Shown here piece by piece: positions 7,206 through 14,774 of a stretch of 23,715 nucleotides of DNA. Made by a program: the position numbers and the translations under genes. The notes under the pieces are model-generated. The model was not told where the DNA came from. It did no database searches and worked only from the letters and a program-made list of their open reading frames with translations. Source of the stretch: HGM11416 sp034104345 (lineage in GTDB: Bacteria; Bacillota; Clostridia; Christensenellales; Borkfalkiaceae); NCBI GenBank assembly GCA_034104345.1, contig JAXEDY010000018.1, positions 1 through 23,715 of the forward strand. Reading direction: 5' to 3'. Every line of letters begins with the position of its first letter. The stretch's first letter is position 1.

Positions 7206-8834
7206 ATGAAAAAAATAGCAGCCGGCATATTTGCCTTTTTTTTGTCGTTTTCGCTGATTTTTTCGGCATGCGGAAAAACCGCGGATGACATAGGCTTAAA
7301 CAAACCCGACACCGGAAGCCACAGCTCGTCTTCGTCGAGCACCGAGCCGAATAAACCGAACGATTATTCAGACCTTCTCGAAGGATACGAAGAGTCGTGC
7401 GCGGCAACCGAATTTCCGTTCGACGACATGGCAAAAGTAAGCGTAACGCCCACTTTCGACGTTACGGATAGCGTATTAGATGCCGAAAATATAATCGTTC
7501 CCTATCAACTTTTCGGCGACGGAATGTGTTTGCAACGCGACGCCGTAAATAAAATATGGGGCACCATCGAAAATCTCGAAGGGAACGAACATATCGCGGC
7601 AGAATTCCGCGGAAAAACCTATTACGGCACAGTAAAACATAACGAATGGGAAATTTACTTCCCGAAAATGACTGCGGGCGGCCCGTTCGAAATGACTTTG
7701 TTCTGCGACTGGGGCACCAAAAAAATTAAAGACGTTTACGTAGGCGAAGTTTATCTTTTAAGCGGTCAGAGCAATATGGAATGGAAGGTCGGATGGAGCG
7801 AAAACGTCCTTTCCGATCTATACGCCGATGAAACGACTTGCAAAAACGATAAAATCCGATTGCTTTCGCTTGCGACAAAATTCCACGACGAACCTACTAA
7901 AACGCTCGAATCCGCACCCGTATGGAACGGCGCGAACGTTTCTTCGATAAAGGACTTTTCTGCCGTAGGATATATTTTCGGTAAAAGACTGCAAGAAGAA
8001 CTTGACTGCCCCGTAGGGCTTGTTTGCAACGCGATAGGCGGAACGATAGTCGAATCGTGGATGGACAAGGAAGCTTTTACCGAATACGAAAATAACTATG
8101 AAACAGCCCGCGACGACTCTTTCATCTGGAAAAAACCGAGCCAAAGTTTTAACGGCGTAATTTATCCGCTCGAAGGATTCAATTTCAGAGGCGTAGGCTG
8201 GTATCAGGGCTGCTCGAACATTTACGGAGCGGAAAAAAACCATGATAAAGCGTTAAAAGCGCTTATCGCCTGCTGGCGCAAATTCTTTAAAAACCCTCAA
8301 CTTACGTTCAGTATTGCCGAACTTGCAAGATTCCACGAAGATCCCGCGGCATACAGCGTAATTAACGAAAAAATAGGAATCGTTACAAAATCGGACGTTT
8401 ACGTTTGCAACGCAATAAATCTCGACCAAGGCGACTGGGGAGATATTCACCCCAAGGATAAACGAGCGATAGGTACACGCCTTGCCGACGAAACTTTAAG
8501 AAATTTCTTCGGAAAAAGCGAAAACATTGCCCCGTACGTAGTTTCTTACGAACTCGTTTCGTCAAACGAAATCAAACTCGTTATGAGCGAAAACGTCGTT
8601 TTGAAAAACGGCGCGAACGGATTCGAGATTTTAACCGATTCGGGTTATTCTTTCAATTGCGAAGCAAGCGCCGAAGGCAACGTTATAACCCTTACTTCCG
8701 CCCTCTCTTTAAAAGGCGTAAGGTATGGTTATGATTTTGAAAAAACTGCCGAAATCGTTGCAGATCTTTCGAAAACGGTAACGATATACGACGAACAAGG
8801 GCTTCCATGCGATATGTTTTTGTTAAACTTTTAA
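7206..8834 (+). CDS. Sialate O-acetylesterase-like SGNH hydrolase, lipoprotein
   Basis: This 542-residue protein carries a lipoprotein-type signal (hydrophobic run then IFSAC, Cys22) and a Ser-rich linker (about 30-50). The opening QLFGDGMCLQRD (101-112) and a beta domain are typical of 9-O-acetylesterase/SASA (DUF303) proteins. Catalytic blocks are SGQSNMEW (Ser189), AIGGTIVESWMD (277-288), WYQGCSN (332-338) and DIHP with Asp413 and His415, so the SGNH Ser-Asp-His set looks intact. The usual GESN reads GCSN here. Such enzymes remove O-acetyl groups from sialic acids or acetylated glycans, and the exact substrate is not readable. The start has AAGGAG (7195-7200). The promoter resembles that of the divergent surface protein, which suggests joint glycan foraging. 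Confidence 0.85.
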   Translation: MKKIAAGIFAFFLSFSLIFSACGKTADDIGLNKPDTGSHSSSSSSTEPNKPNDYSDLLEGYEESCAATEFPFDDMAKVSVTPTFDVTDSVLDAENIIVPYQLFGDGMCLQRDAVNKIWGTIENLEGNEHIAAEFRGKTYYGTVKHNEWEIYFPKMTAGGPFEMTLFCDWGTKKIKDVYVGEVYLLSGQSNMEWKVGWSENVLSDLYADETTCKNDKIRLLSLATKFHDEPTKTLESAPVWNGANVSSIKDFSAVGYIFGKRLQEELDCPVGLVCNAIGGTIVESWMDKEAFTEYENNYETARDDSFIWKKPSQSFNGVIYPLEGFNFRGVGWYQGCSNIYGAEKNHDKALKALIACWRKFFKNPQLTFSIAELARFHEDPAAYSVINEKIGIVTKSDVYVCNAINLDQGDWGDIHPKDKRAIGTRLADETLRNFFGKSENIAPYVVSYELVSSNEIKLVMSENVVLKNGANGFEILTDSGYSFNCEASAEGNVITLTSALSLKGVRYGYDFEKTAEIVADLSKTVTIYDEQGLPCDMFLLNF

Positions 8835-8851
8835 CAAGCGTAACACCATTT

Positions 8852-8919
8852 GACAAACTCGTTTAATATTTACAAAAACCCGTCTATATGTCGATTATCG
8901 GCTATTTTGGCGGGTTTTT
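8852..8919 (+). terminator. Intrinsic terminator, copy 2 of the repeated cassette
   Basis: The stem AAAAACCCGTC (8874-8884) pairs with GGCGGGTTTTT (8909-8919) and has the same loop sequence as the copy at 3998-4045. Compared with copy 1, both arms have lost one G/C partner, so pairing is kept. The upstream CAAACTCGTTTAATATTTAC (8854-8873) also matches the end of the phosphopantetheinyl transferase gene, including its stop codon. Confidence 0.85.
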
Positions 8920-8975
8920 CATAATTAAAAAAGCGGCCGATAAGGCAGTTCCTATTAGGGATTTTTATCCATAAT

Positions 8976-9250
8976 AAAAGTGTAGCACACTATACTTCAC
9001 TAAAAGTGAAATATAGTGTGCTTTTCTTATCCACAAAAGTTAATTTTATATAAGTTATATTTTTAGCCTTGTGGCTAAAAGTGATATGCCGTTGGCGTGA
9101 TGTTTTGGCTTTCGCCAAAGTTATATTAAATAAATCCTTAACTTGCCGTTAGGCAAATATAACTGCGTAGCAATATCACTTGCGTTAGCAAATCTAACAA
9201 ATCCGTAAGGATTTATTTAGTTGCCGAATCCCTTGTGGGGACTCGGCTAA
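8976..9250. repeat. Non-coding multi-hairpin element
   Basis: No gene is present. The segment is a chain of hairpins. The first is an 18-bp stem with one mismatch (8984-9001 with 9005-9022, AAA loop). The others are TTTTAGCC/GGCTAAAA (9061-9080), TTTGGC/GCCAAA (9104-9119), TTGCC/GGCAA (9143-9156), TTGC/GCAA (9180-9191) and a 10-bp stem with one mismatch (9223-9247). Loops are mostly TTGT, GTTA or TTTC. A perfect 14-bp inverted repeat joins 9127-9140 to 9206-9219. The linkers are also complementary: AAGTGATAT (9079) with ATATCACTT (9173), and AGTTATATT (9119) with AATATAACT (9156). It sits between convergent genes. Confidence 0.7.
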
Positions 9251-9342
9251 CACAGTCGCCTTTTATTATTTACAATAGCTTTTATTATTTTATTATAGGA
9301 ATTCAGTCGGTCGTCACTAATTACCGAAAAGGCGGCTTTAAA

Positions 9343-11229
9343 TTACGCTTTTTTAAGTTCGTCTTTATGATATTGAAGCATATAAAGCCCGTAATATCTG
9401 CCGCGTTTTTCGATAAGCTCGTCGTGCGAGCCTTGTTCGAGAATTTCACCGTGCGACAAAACTATAATGTTGTCGGCTTTTCTAATCGTCGAAAGCCTAT
9501 GCGCCACGACGAGCATAGTGCCGATATTCATCATTTTTTCAAGCGAATTCTGAATAAGCCGCTCGGTTTCGGTATCGATATTGGCGGTGGCTTCGTCTAA
9601 AATCATAATTTCGGGGCGATGAATAACCGCGCGCGCAAACGATAAAAGTTGACGTTCGCCCGCCGAAAAATTGTTACCGCGCTCGCGCACTTCTTCGTAT
9701 AAGCCGTCTTTAAGTTTCGCTATAAGCCCGTCGGCGTTGACGTAGCGGCAAGCCTGCATAACTTCTTCGTCGGAAAATTCTTCGTCGAGCATAACTATAT
9801 TGCTTTTTATTGTGCCCGAAAACAAGAATACGTCTTGAAGCATCTGACCGAAGTGCCTTCTGAGCGACGAAATTTTAATGTGCCTTATGTTTATTCCGTC
9901 AAGCGTTATTTCACCTTTTTGTATGTCGTAATCGCGACATATAAGCGACATTATGGTCGTTTTGCCCGAACCCGTAGCTCCAACGAAAGCAACCGTTTGC
10001 CCCGCGTTCACCTTAAAACTTACGTCTTTTAAAACCCACTCGCCTTCGACGTAACTAAACCACACATGCTTGAATTCGATGTCGCCTTTAACCGTTTCGA
10101 GTTCGATAGCGCCTTCGTCGTCGAATACGGCGGGTTTCATATCCAAAAGCGAGAACACTTTTTCTGCCGAAGCAAAAGCCGACTGCAACCAGTTAAACTG
10201 TTCGGCAAGGTTTTGAATGGGGTTGAAAAACGTGGATAAATAAAGGTAAAAAGTAACTACGGTGCCGCTCGTTATAGTAGTTCCGAGCAAAGTCATTCCG
10301 TCGATATACCCTTTCGCTCCTAAAAACAAAAGGCATAAAACCGAAGATATATAAAGCGAATACACGAGAGGACGGAACACCGCAAACACAAATATCTGAC
10401 GCGATTTTGCTTTGCCGAGTTTTTCGTTTTTTTCGTTAAATTCGGCAAATTTTTTATCTTCGCGGTTAAAAATCTGCGTTACTTTAATGCCCGAAAGGTT
10501 TTCGGATAAAAAGGTGTTTACGTCGGTCGTGCCGTCTTTAACCTTGCGGTAAGCACGGCGCGAAAACTTTCTGAAAATAAGCGTAAAAAGCACGATAAAG
10601 GGCGCAAAGCACAAAACCATAAGCGTAAGCGCATAGTTAAGCGCAAACATCGCAATCACAACGCCCACTATTATAAAGCAGTTTTTTGCAAGATTTACGA
10701 TGCTGTTCGTGAACACGCGCGAAATGCCTTCTACGTCGCTCGTAACGCGGGTTACGAGTTTGCCCACGGGTATGGCGTTTAACTGTTCGTGCGCTAAATT
10801 TTCAACATGATAAAATATATCTTCGCGCATCGACGAAACTATTTTTTGCCCCGTTTTCTGAAGTATCATCGCCTGAAAATACGAAGCGACGAGCGAAACA
10901 GCCACCACGCACGCATAAAGCCCAACGCGAATAAACAGTTCAGAAAGTTCGAAACTCGATTTTATTACTTCTTCGATGTCTCCTACCAAAAGGGGCGAAA
11001 TTATCGAGTTCGATATCGAAAACAGCATAAGCACGAAAACGACGATAAAACTTTTGTAATAAGGCTTTGCATAACGCAACAGTTTTTTTATAATTTCGCC
11101 GTCTTTCATTTTGCGCTCGAAGCCGAACGCTTCTTTTTTGTCTTTTATAAGCGCGAAAGCAAGCAAAAACGCGGCGCTTATAACCCCTAAAAAGGCACCT
11201 ACTATAAGCAAAGGATAATACTCACGCAT
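9343..11229 (-). CDS. ABC exporter half-transporter, canonical-Glu subunit
   Basis: This is a fused membrane/ATPase half exporter, 628 residues from the chosen start. Transmembrane helices lie in about residues 1-350 and the nucleotide-binding domain in 380-625. Visible motifs are Walker A GATGSGKTT (417-425), Q-loop Gln465, signature FSAGE (521-525, a departure from LSGGQ), Walker B MILDE with catalytic Glu546, and H-loop His577. The start at 11229 (MREYYPLL) is preferred over a start 31 codons upstream because of AGGGGAGGA just before it and an 8-nt overlap with the preceding gene rather than about 100 nt. With its partner it forms a heterodimer of the TM287/288, BmrCD or LmrCD kind. The exported substrate (drug, peptide or lipid) is unknown. 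An extra N-terminal helix (5-28) precedes the usual six. Confidence 0.88.
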   Translation of the reverse strand: MREYYPLLIVGAFLGVISAAFLLAFALIKDKKEAFGFERKMKDGEIIKKLLRYAKPYYKSFIVVFVLMLFSISNSIISPLLVGDIEEVIKSSFELSELFIRVGLYACVVAVSLVASYFQAMILQKTGQKIVSSMREDIFYHVENLAHEQLNAIPVGKLVTRVTSDVEGISRVFTNSIVNLAKNCFIIVGVVIAMFALNYALTLMVLCFAPFIVLFTLIFRKFSRRAYRKVKDGTTDVNTFLSENLSGIKVTQIFNREDKKFAEFNEKNEKLGKAKSRQIFVFAVFRPLVYSLYISSVLCLLFLGAKGYIDGMTLLGTTITSGTVVTFYLYLSTFFNPIQNLAEQFNWLQSAFASAEKVFSLLDMKPAVFDDEGAIELETVKGDIEFKHVWFSYVEGEWVLKDVSFKVNAGQTVAFVGATGSGKTTIMSLICRDYDIQKGEITLDGINIRHIKISSLRRHFGQMLQDVFLFSGTIKSNIVMLDEEFSDEEVMQACRYVNADGLIAKLKDGLYEEVRERGNNFSAGERQLLSFARAVIHRPEIMILDEATANIDTETERLIQNSLEKMMNIGTMLVVAHRLSTIRKADNIIVLSHGEILEQGSHDELIEKRGRYYGLYMLQYHKDELKKA

Positions 11230-13006
11230 TTTTAAATTCCTCCCCTTTGCTTTCGATTTTTTGAAGTTCGACGGCTTTTTTATATTCGTCGCATCGACCG
11301 AGCAGTTCGGCGTTTGTGCCAACGTCTAAAATTTTTCCGTCGTCCATAAATATTATTTTATCGAAGTTTTCGACCGTCGAAATGCGGTGCGCTATCAAAA
11401 TAGTGGTTTTACCCTTGCGCTCGGTTTCGATATTTTTAAGTATCGCGCTTTCGGTTCTTGAATCGACTGCCGAAACCGAATCGTCTAAAATAAGCATGGG
11501 CGCGTTTTTGTTTACGGCGCGCGCTATCGAAATGCGCTGCTTCTGCCCGCCCGAAACGGTTACGCCGCGCTCGCCGAGCATGGTTTCGTATCCGTCTTTA
11601 AATTCGATAACGTTGTCGTGCACTTCGGCAAACTTCGCCGAGCGTTCGATACTTTCGCTGTTGCGGTTTCCCGCAAACGCAATGTTGTTCGCTATCGTGT
11701 CGCTGAACAAAAAGTTATCCTGCGGAACGTAAGCGATATTTTCGCGCACGGTTTTTATGGGCAAATCCAATACGTCGATTCCGTCTAAAAAAAGCGTGCC
11801 GCGCGGAACGTTATAAACGCGCAGAATAAGATCTACTATGGTGGTTTTTCCGCACCCCGTTTTTCCTATTATACCCACGCTTTCGCCCGCGTTTATTTTA
11901 AAACTCACGTTTTTTAAAGCCTCGTAATCGCCGCCGGGGTAAATAAACGTAAGGTTTTTGAATTCGATATTCCCGTTAAGCGTTTTAACCGAAGTATCAA
12001 CGCCCGCTTCGTCGGTAACGGCGGGTTTATGGTCTAAAAGTTCGCCGACGCGTTTAAGCGAAGCCCGCCCGCGCGAAGTCATTTCTATAAGGTCGCTAAC
12101 CGCCATAATCGGCCAGATGGTCGCGTTGAAATAACCTATAAATTCGATAAGTTGCCCTGCCGTAAACGTTCCGTTATACACGAGATAACCGCCGTAACCC
12201 AACGTTAAACAAGTAACCGTTTCTACGAAAAGGGTTATTAAAATATTCAAAAGCATCGAATATTTAACGTAGGTTACGTTCGCTTTTTCGTTGTTGCGGT
12301 TAAGGCGACTGAAAGCAGAAAGTTCTTTAAGTTCTTTTACGAACGCCTTTATAACCGAAATGCCCGAAAATCCTTCCTGCGAGAAATCAGAAAGAGCCGA
12401 ATAAGCTTCTTGCCTCTCGTCCCACTTTTTCATCATAAATTTTCCGAGCAATATGCTTACGGCGAGTAAAAGTCCGAGCGGAATAAGCGAAAACAGCGTG
12501 AGTTTTAAATCCATTCCGCCCATTTTCGCAAGCGAAAACCCGCCGAGCATTATGGCGTCGCACGCCATTAAAATACCCATGCCGAAGCAATCTTGTATGG
12601 TTTCGATGTCGCTGATAAATAGCGACATAAGCGTGCCTACTTTGTTTACCGAATAATATTCCTGCGTAAGGTTTTTGCAGCGGTCGAACATGCGGCGACG
12701 AAGGTCGGTTTCGACCATTATGCCCGAATTGAAAAAACATATGCGCCACAAAAAGCGCCCGCAGATCATAACCAGAATTACGATAAGCAACGGATTACAA
12801 ATATGCGTGAGCAAAAAATTCATGTCGAACGCAATAGTTTCGCCGTTTTTTATAACGTAACCTTCGTTTATTCCGTTTACCACGTCGCGAAAAAATTCGG
12901 GAACTTTAAGTTGAAAATAATCCACAAAAAACAGCGCGACCACTCCGAGCAACAACAGCCACCCGTATTTTACGTAATATTTGTTTATGTATTTTCCGAA
13001 TAACAT
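11222..13006 (-). CDS. ABC exporter half-transporter, degenerate-site subunit
   Basis: This is the first gene of the exporter operon, 594 residues. Six transmembrane helices fall in about residues 15-310 and the ATPase domain in 345-590. Motifs are Walker A GKTGCGKTT (381-389), Gln429, a canonical signature VSGGQ (484-488), Walker B LILDD with Asp509 where the catalytic Glu is expected, and His540. The Asp matches the non-hydrolysing site of asymmetric exporters such as TM287 or BmrC. The consensus site is then built from this subunit's VSGGQ and the partner's Glu546. The start codon has only a weak GGTGG upstream. The two stop/start codons overlap by 8 nt, so the pair is translationally coupled. 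Confidence 0.88.
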   Translation of the reverse strand: MLFGKYINKYYVKYGWLLLLGVVALFFVDYFQLKVPEFFRDVVNGINEGYVIKNGETIAFDMNFLLTHICNPLLIVILVMICGRFLWRICFFNSGIMVETDLRRRMFDRCKNLTQEYYSVNKVGTLMSLFISDIETIQDCFGMGILMACDAIMLGGFSLAKMGGMDLKLTLFSLIPLGLLLAVSILLGKFMMKKWDERQEAYSALSDFSQEGFSGISVIKAFVKELKELSAFSRLNRNNEKANVTYVKYSMLLNILITLFVETVTCLTLGYGGYLVYNGTFTAGQLIEFIGYFNATIWPIMAVSDLIEMTSRGRASLKRVGELLDHKPAVTDEAGVDTSVKTLNGNIEFKNLTFIYPGGDYEALKNVSFKINAGESVGIIGKTGCGKTTIVDLILRVYNVPRGTLFLDGIDVLDLPIKTVRENIAYVPQDNFLFSDTIANNIAFAGNRNSESIERSAKFAEVHDNVIEFKDGYETMLGERGVTVSGGQKQRISIARAVNKNAPMLILDDSVSAVDSRTESAILKNIETERKGKTTILIAHRISTVENFDKIIFMDDGKILDVGTNAELLGRCDEYKKAVELQKIESKGEEFKNA

Positions 13007-13022
13007 ACGGCAATCACCACCG

Positions 13023-13080
13023 AATTTTTATTATAACCGCCGTTTTACAGCAATTTTTATTATAATTATAGTCATGTCAA
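13023..13080 (-). promoter_or_regulatory. Probable promoter region of the ABC operon with a direct repeat
   Basis: On the - strand the 14-mer TTATAATAAAAATT occurs twice (13036-13023 and 13065-13052), each containing TATAAT. A TTGACA (13080-13075) lies upstream, but at a spacing (10 nt) too short for the nearer TATAAT. A promoter is likely here, but the exact -35/-10 pair is unclear. Confidence 0.35.
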
Positions 13081-13341
13081 TATACCACAATTAAAAATAT
13101 AAATCAATTTTTTTATCGGCAAATTTAAAATTATTTTTATTTATAAAAATCTATTTTTTTTGCTTTAAAACGGCAGGTTCGTAAAAAAGTAATAACTAAC
13201 ACGTTTTTCGGGATAGTATTAAACCGCGGGTTTATGCCGCTTTTATAAAAAAGTGTTGAGATTTTTAAAAAATTATGCCGCAATAACAGCGACAAGCGTT
13301 GCGATAACCGATATGTGTTCAAAGTAAACAACAAAAAAAAT
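13081..13341. other. AT-rich spacer without gene
   Basis: I see no credible gene in this spacer. The - strand frame of 65 codons (13137-13334) has no ribosome binding site. The segment separates the ABC operon promoter from the terminator of the ZIP gene. Confidence 0.5.
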
Positions 13342-13364
13342 AAAAAAAAGCCGAATATTTCGGC
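13342..13364 (-). terminator. Intrinsic terminator downstream of the ZIP gene
   Basis: On the - strand, GCCGAA and TTCGGC (13364-13350) form a 6-bp stem with an ATA loop, followed directly by T8. More T-runs follow. It is about 170 nt beyond the stop of the ZIP transporter gene. Confidence 0.75.
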
Positions 13365-13389
13365 AAAGAAAAATATAGAATTCTTCCGT

Positions 13390-13500
13390 TTTGACTTCGC
13401 TTTCGCTCGTCAACCAACCCTCCGTTACACAAGGGGCTTTTTTGTTGTTATACTCTAATCTAAATGCGGAACGTCCTGCTCCGCCCCCTACAAAATTTTT
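13390..13500. repeat. Probable dispersed intergenic repeat
   Basis: The segment contains GACTTCGCTTTCGCTCGTC, CCCTCCGTTACACAAGGGG followed by T6, and the hairpin GCGGA/TCCGC (13466-13484) followed by CCCCCTACAAAATTTTT. This combination resembles short non-coding repeats I recall between genes in many gut Firmicutes. Both strands give open frames that read through it, but these lack ribosome sites and protein-like composition. No second copy lies in this window. Confidence 0.4.
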
Positions 13501-13534
13501 AAATAAACGCAGGAGAACAATGCCATCTACAATT

Positions 13535-14332
13535 TCAGCCGAACGCAATATCGAGTGCCGTCATAACGCAGAAACCGAAAATAAACGCCCATGTCCCGCG
13601 CGAAACGCGGCAACTATCCGGAATTAAATCGCGCGCCGAAACGTAAAGCATTGCGCCTGCCGAAAAAGCAAGTATCCACGGCTTTAACGCGACGAGTTTA
13701 AATGCAATAAGTGCCCCTATAAGCCCGCTAACCGGCTCTACGGCACCCGAAAGCACGCCGAGAAAAAACGCTTTCGGTTTATTATCGCAAGCGATTTTTA
13801 CGGGCAAAGCGGTTGCAAAACCTTCGGGAAAATTCTGAATACCTATTCCCAGAGCAACTCCGAGTGCGGGCGCATAAAGTTCGGGGTTAAACGAAAAATC
13901 AAACAGCCCCGCCCCCGAAATTCCGCAGGCAATTGCGCCGTAAGCCGCCCCGACAGCCATTCCTTCGGGTATGTTATGAATGGTTACCGCGATAAGCATG
14001 CGGCGGCATTTACTTTTACCTTCGGGCATTTGTTTAACCGAAAACGCTAAATCGAGCGCGTAAATCAACCCCGCTCCCGAAAGAACGCCCGCCGCAACCG
14101 GCAAAAAAGCGGCAACCTTTGCATTTTCGGCGCCTTCGGCTGCGGGAAGCAACAACGACCAGAACGAAGCGGCAATCATAACGCCCGCCGAAAAGCCGTA
14201 AATAACGTGATTTTTCATCGAATTTTTAACGAAAAAAACGCCCGCCGCACCAAGCGTGCTCATAATAAATATAAAAGAAAGCCCCAAAATCAAATCGCCG
14301 TTTATCATTTGCGTGAAATATCCTAATATCAT
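13535..14332 (-). CDS. ZIP-family metal transporter (GufA/ZupT-like)
   Basis: This is a 265-residue polytopic membrane protein with about eight hydrophobic segments. The helix IV signature HNIPEGMAVGAAYG begins at His119 with Glu123. Helix V has QNFPEGFATALP (Asn167, Glu170). These residues form the binuclear metal site of ZIP transporters. Family members import or equilibrate Zn2+, and sometimes Fe2+ or Mn2+, across the inner membrane. A charged loop (about 100-112, KQMPEGKSKCRR) joins helices III and IV. The called ATG has no good Shine-Dalgarno and overlaps a TATAAT. The ATG eight codons later (14308) is a plausible alternative. It is a single-gene unit ended by the terminator at 13342-13364. 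Confidence 0.88.
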   Translation of the reverse strand: MILGYFTQMINGDLILGLSFIFIMSTLGAAGVFFVKNSMKNHVIYGFSAGVMIAASFWSLLLPAAEGAENAKVAAFLPVAAGVLSGAGLIYALDLAFSVKQMPEGKSKCRRMLIAVTIHNIPEGMAVGAAYGAIACGISGAGLFDFSFNPELYAPALGVALGIGIQNFPEGFATALPVKIACDNKPKAFFLGVLSGAVEPVSGLIGALIAFKLVALKPWILAFSAGAMLYVSARDLIPDSCRVSRGTWAFIFGFCVMTALDIAFG

Positions 14333-14495
14333 TATATTCTTTAAAAGTTCGCCGCGACACTTAAAAGGTTAGCCGAGCAGAATTTACACTCCGCTCGTAT
14401 AGCCGAAACCGCAAGTTTTTGCTCGAATTTTAATTGATTTTAATAAAAAAAAGTCCGCAATTTACAAAAAAGTTTGCAAAGCGGTGCAAAAGCGG

Positions 14496-14524
14496 TTGCA
14501 AAATACGCGCGGATATGCTAAAAT
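14496..14524 (+). promoter_or_regulatory. Promoter of the tRNA-Ala gene
   Basis: TTGCAA (14496-14501), a 17-nt spacer and TAAAAT (14519-14524) end 13 nt before the first base of the tRNA. Repeats of GTTTGCAAAGCGG and GTGCAAAAGCGG just upstream share the TGCAAA core. Confidence 0.75.
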
Positions 14525-14537
14525 GATAAAGTTGCTT

Positions 14538-14613
<76 letters not shown>

Positions 14614-14617
14614 AGTC

Positions 14618-14675
14618 AAAATAATCCGAACCTATGCGGCGTGATAGTTACGCGAGAATGGTTCGGATTTATTTT
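14618..14675 (+). terminator. Long hairpin downstream of the tRNA
   Basis: AAAATAATCCGAACC (14618-14632) pairs with GGTTCGGATTTATTTT (14660-14675) over 15 bp with one bulged T. The 27-nt loop carries a small inner GCGT/ACGC stem. The 3' arm is T-rich but has no clean T-run, so it may be a processing or termination hairpin of the tRNA transcript. Confidence 0.5.
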
Positions 14676-14712
14676 GTTTATATGATCTTTTTTGGCTTTT
14701 ATAGATTTTTTT

Positions 14713-14740
14713 AGGCGACGGATTTTTCCCGTCGCCTTTT
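14713..14740 (+). terminator. Intrinsic terminator of the tRNA transcript
   Basis: AGGCGACGG (14713-14721) pairs perfectly with CCGTCGCCT (14729-14737) across a 7-nt loop and is followed by TTT. On the - strand no T-run follows, so it should act for the + strand tRNA transcript. Confidence 0.7.
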
Positions 14741-14774
14741 GCATTTACATATGAAATATAATTGATTTAGTGCT

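Noticed and set aside
8984..9022. Terminal inverted repeat of an insertion sequence
   Set aside because: The strong palindrome has no partner copy and no transposase in the window. It is better seen as one hairpin of the multi-hairpin element.
11230..11322. N-terminal extension of the second ABC subunit (start at 11322)
   Set aside because: It would overlap the upstream gene by about 100 nt and encodes a non-membrane, Lys/Asn-rich stretch. The ATG at 11229 has a strong ribosome site and an 8-nt overlap.
13273..13548. 91-codon - strand and 78-codon + strand frames downstream of the ZIP gene
   Set aside because: Both run through a hairpin-containing repeat and a terminator and lack ribosome sites. 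Their sequence looks like translated intergenic repeat.
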